A DNA stretch of 6,576 nt, taken from NCBI GenBank assembly GCA_015485235.1, contig WFTX01000148.1:1-6576 (forward strand), written 5' to 3'. The DNA comes from Nitrospirota bacterium. Its GTDB lineage: Bacteria > Nitrospirota > Thermodesulfovibrionia > Thermodesulfovibrionales > JdFR-85. The position numbers were made by a program, and so were the translations under genes. Below the pieces are notes generated by a model. That model worked only from the letters and a program-made list of their open reading frames with translations. It was not told the origin of the DNA and searched no databases. This document shows, in pieces, positions 5,478 to 6,576 of the stretch; position 1 is the stretch's first letter, and each line of letters starts with the position of its first letter.

Positions 5478-6576
5478 CTAAGCCTCCCCGGCCCTGATTG
5501 GAAGAAGTATCGTAAAGTTGCTTCCCCTGCCCTCTCTGGAGTCCACCAGAATCTCACCATGATGTTCCTTGACTATACCGTAACTGACGGAAAGCCCGAG
5601 CCCTGTCCCCTCACCAGGTTCCTTGGTGGTAAAGAAGGGTTCGAATATCCTTCCCCTTATATCATCGGGGATCCCGATACCATTGTCAATTATTGATATA
5701 TATACCTTCCCGTCTTCTTCATAACGACCTGTTCTGATGATGATTTCTCCCTCCCCCTGAATGGCCTGCACCGCGTTCAGGATTATATTCATGAAGACCT
5801 GTTTCATCTTCTCACGGTCAACCATCACAGGCGGAAGATCTCCGGCGTACTCCTTTCTGATGTTGATACCACGGTCTTCTGCCGTGAATGAAAGCATATC
5901 CACCACCTCGTCAACGAGACCGTTGATCTCAAGATACTCCGGGTTGGTCTCGGTCCGCCGGGAAAACTTCAGAAGGTCCTCGACGATCTTCTTGCAGGCC
6001 TCGGCATTCCGCCTTATCACCTCCACATCCTTCTGCGCCTCATCAGGATCCGGGAAATCCTTGAGCAGAATGCCGGTAAAGCCGAGGATGATCCCGAGTG
6101 GGTTATTCAGTTCATGGGCAAGACCGGCGGCGAGCTGTCCCACCGAGGCAAGGCGATCCGCCTCCTTGAGCCTCTCCTGCACCCTCTTCCATTCGCTTAT
6201 ATCCTTTATGATCGCCTCAATCCCGCATATATCGCCGGACTCATCTCTCCTGTAATTTGCCGTTATAAGTACATCGACCTCATTGCCGAGGTTATCGGAA
6301 ATGGTCGTCTCAAAGTCCTTCACATATCCCTCTGACTCCATCCTTCCAAGAAAAGTTGCATAGTCCTTCTGGTCCCTGAAGAGATCGGGAAACCGCCTGT
6401 TTGCAATCAGCTTGTCCCTGTCATCACACCCAAGGAGTTCAAGACCGGCCGGGTTGATGTCCTGTATAAGACCGTCGCAGTCGGCAACCACAATGGTATC
6501 CTTTGATCCTTCAAAAATCCTTCTGTATTTTATCTCGGAGCTTCTGAGCTTCTCCTGGGATTCTTTCAGATAAGCC
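5478..6576 (-). CDS. PAS-domain sensor histidine kinase, C-terminal part (start outside window)
   Basis: The frame stays open to the right edge (366 codons), so the GTG at 6491 is internal: the residues before it (LRSSEIKYRRIFEGSKDTI) are the standard opening of a PAS domain preceded by a coiled-coil linker. The PAS domain covers about 6530-6195 and ends in the typical IEAIIKDISEWKR. A HisKA domain follows with the H-box GQLAAGLAHELNNPLG; the phospho-accepting His codon is 6116-6114. The HATPase domain has the N-box NIILNAVQAI (about 5790-5761), G1 DNGIGIPDD (about 5690-5664), F-box FEPFFTTK and G2 GEGTGLGLSVSYG (about 5620-5580). It ends without a receiver domain. No membrane helix is in the visible part, so whether it is membrane-bound or cytosolic cannot be told. 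It most likely phosphorylates D54 of the regulator it abuts. The signal is unknown. Confidence 0.95.
   Translation of the reverse strand, partial: AYLKESQEKLRSSEIKYRRIFEGSKDTIVVADCDGLIQDINPAGLELLGCDDRDKLIANRRFPDLFRDQKDYATFLGRMESEGYVKDFETTISDNLGNEVDVLITANYRRDESGDICGIEAIIKDISEWKRVQERLKEADRLASVGQLAAGLAHELNNPLGIILGFTGILLKDFPDPDEAQKDVEVIRRNAEACKKIVEDLLKFSRRTETNPEYLEINGLVDEVVDMLSFTAEDRGINIRKEYAGDLPPVMVDREKMKQVFMNIILNAVQAIQGEGEIIIRTGRYEEDGKVYISIIDNGIGIPDDIRGRIFEPFFTTKEPGEGTGLGLSVSYGIVKEHHGEILVDSREGRGSNFTILLPIRAGEA
5483..5489 (-). promoter_or_regulatory. Ribosome binding site of the regulator, inside the kinase gene
   Basis: GGGGAGG lies 5 bases before the regulator ATG at 5477 and is read as Gly-Glu-Ala codons at the end of the kinase. 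With the TAG-ATG junction it predicts coupled, near-stoichiometric synthesis of the two partners. Confidence 0.75.

Noticed and set aside
5478..6491. GTG at 6491 as the start of the kinase
   Set aside because: The frame continues upstream to the window edge with a clear coiled-coil linker and PAS opening, so the GTG is an internal valine and the gene is partial.
1..6576. CRISPR array, insertion sequence, tRNA or rRNA
   Set aside because: No regularly spaced repeats, transposase motifs, terminal inverted repeats or structured RNA genes were seen on either strand.

Overview
All genes in this window lie on the minus strand, so it is best read from the right end to the left. Codon choice, a GC content near 50% and the gene families suggest a bacterium of the Nitrospirota or Desulfobacterota kind (often sulfur-cycling anaerobes). 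This is an inference from family resemblance; no marker gene is present to prove it.

Layout, in transcription order: (1) 6576-5478, the C-terminal 366 codons of a PAS-containing sensor histidine kinase whose start lies outside the window. (2) 5477-4086, an NtrC-type response regulator (receiver, AAA+ sigma54-activating domain, Fis-type helix-turn-helix) that begins on the base after the kinase stop. (3) 4085-3821, a control region with two tandem dyads of the form GTGCAA-N8-TTSCAM spaced 21 bp apart, and, about 110 bp further downstream, a near-consensus sigma54 -24/-12 promoter. (4) 3820-3620 and 3610-3368, two very small genes: a 66-residue protein with one C-terminal membrane segment and an 80-residue soluble protein. 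(5) 3307-1709, a 532-residue polytopic membrane protein of the YeiH / putative sulfate exporter (UPF0324-like) family with a long extra N-terminal part. (6) A strong intrinsic terminator at 1697-1650. (7) A sigma70-type promoter whose -35 sits on the tail of that terminator, driving a small two-helix membrane protein (1570-1214) that overlaps the start of a large AsmA/TamB-like protein (1221 to beyond the left edge).

How it appears to fit together: the kinase senses an unknown signal through its PAS domain and phosphorylates the regulator. The regulator would then bind the tandem dyads beside its own stop codon and activate RNA polymerase-sigma54 at the promoter of the three-gene membrane operon. 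The co-regulated set (tail-anchored small protein, small soluble protein, extended YeiH-type permease) is the most interesting part of the window. It looks like a dedicated two-component, sigma54-controlled transport unit, probably for a sulfur oxyanion or organosulfonate-derived anion. The substrate is not visible in the sequence. The AsmA-like pair downstream appears to be an independent, housekeeping-type envelope transcription unit.
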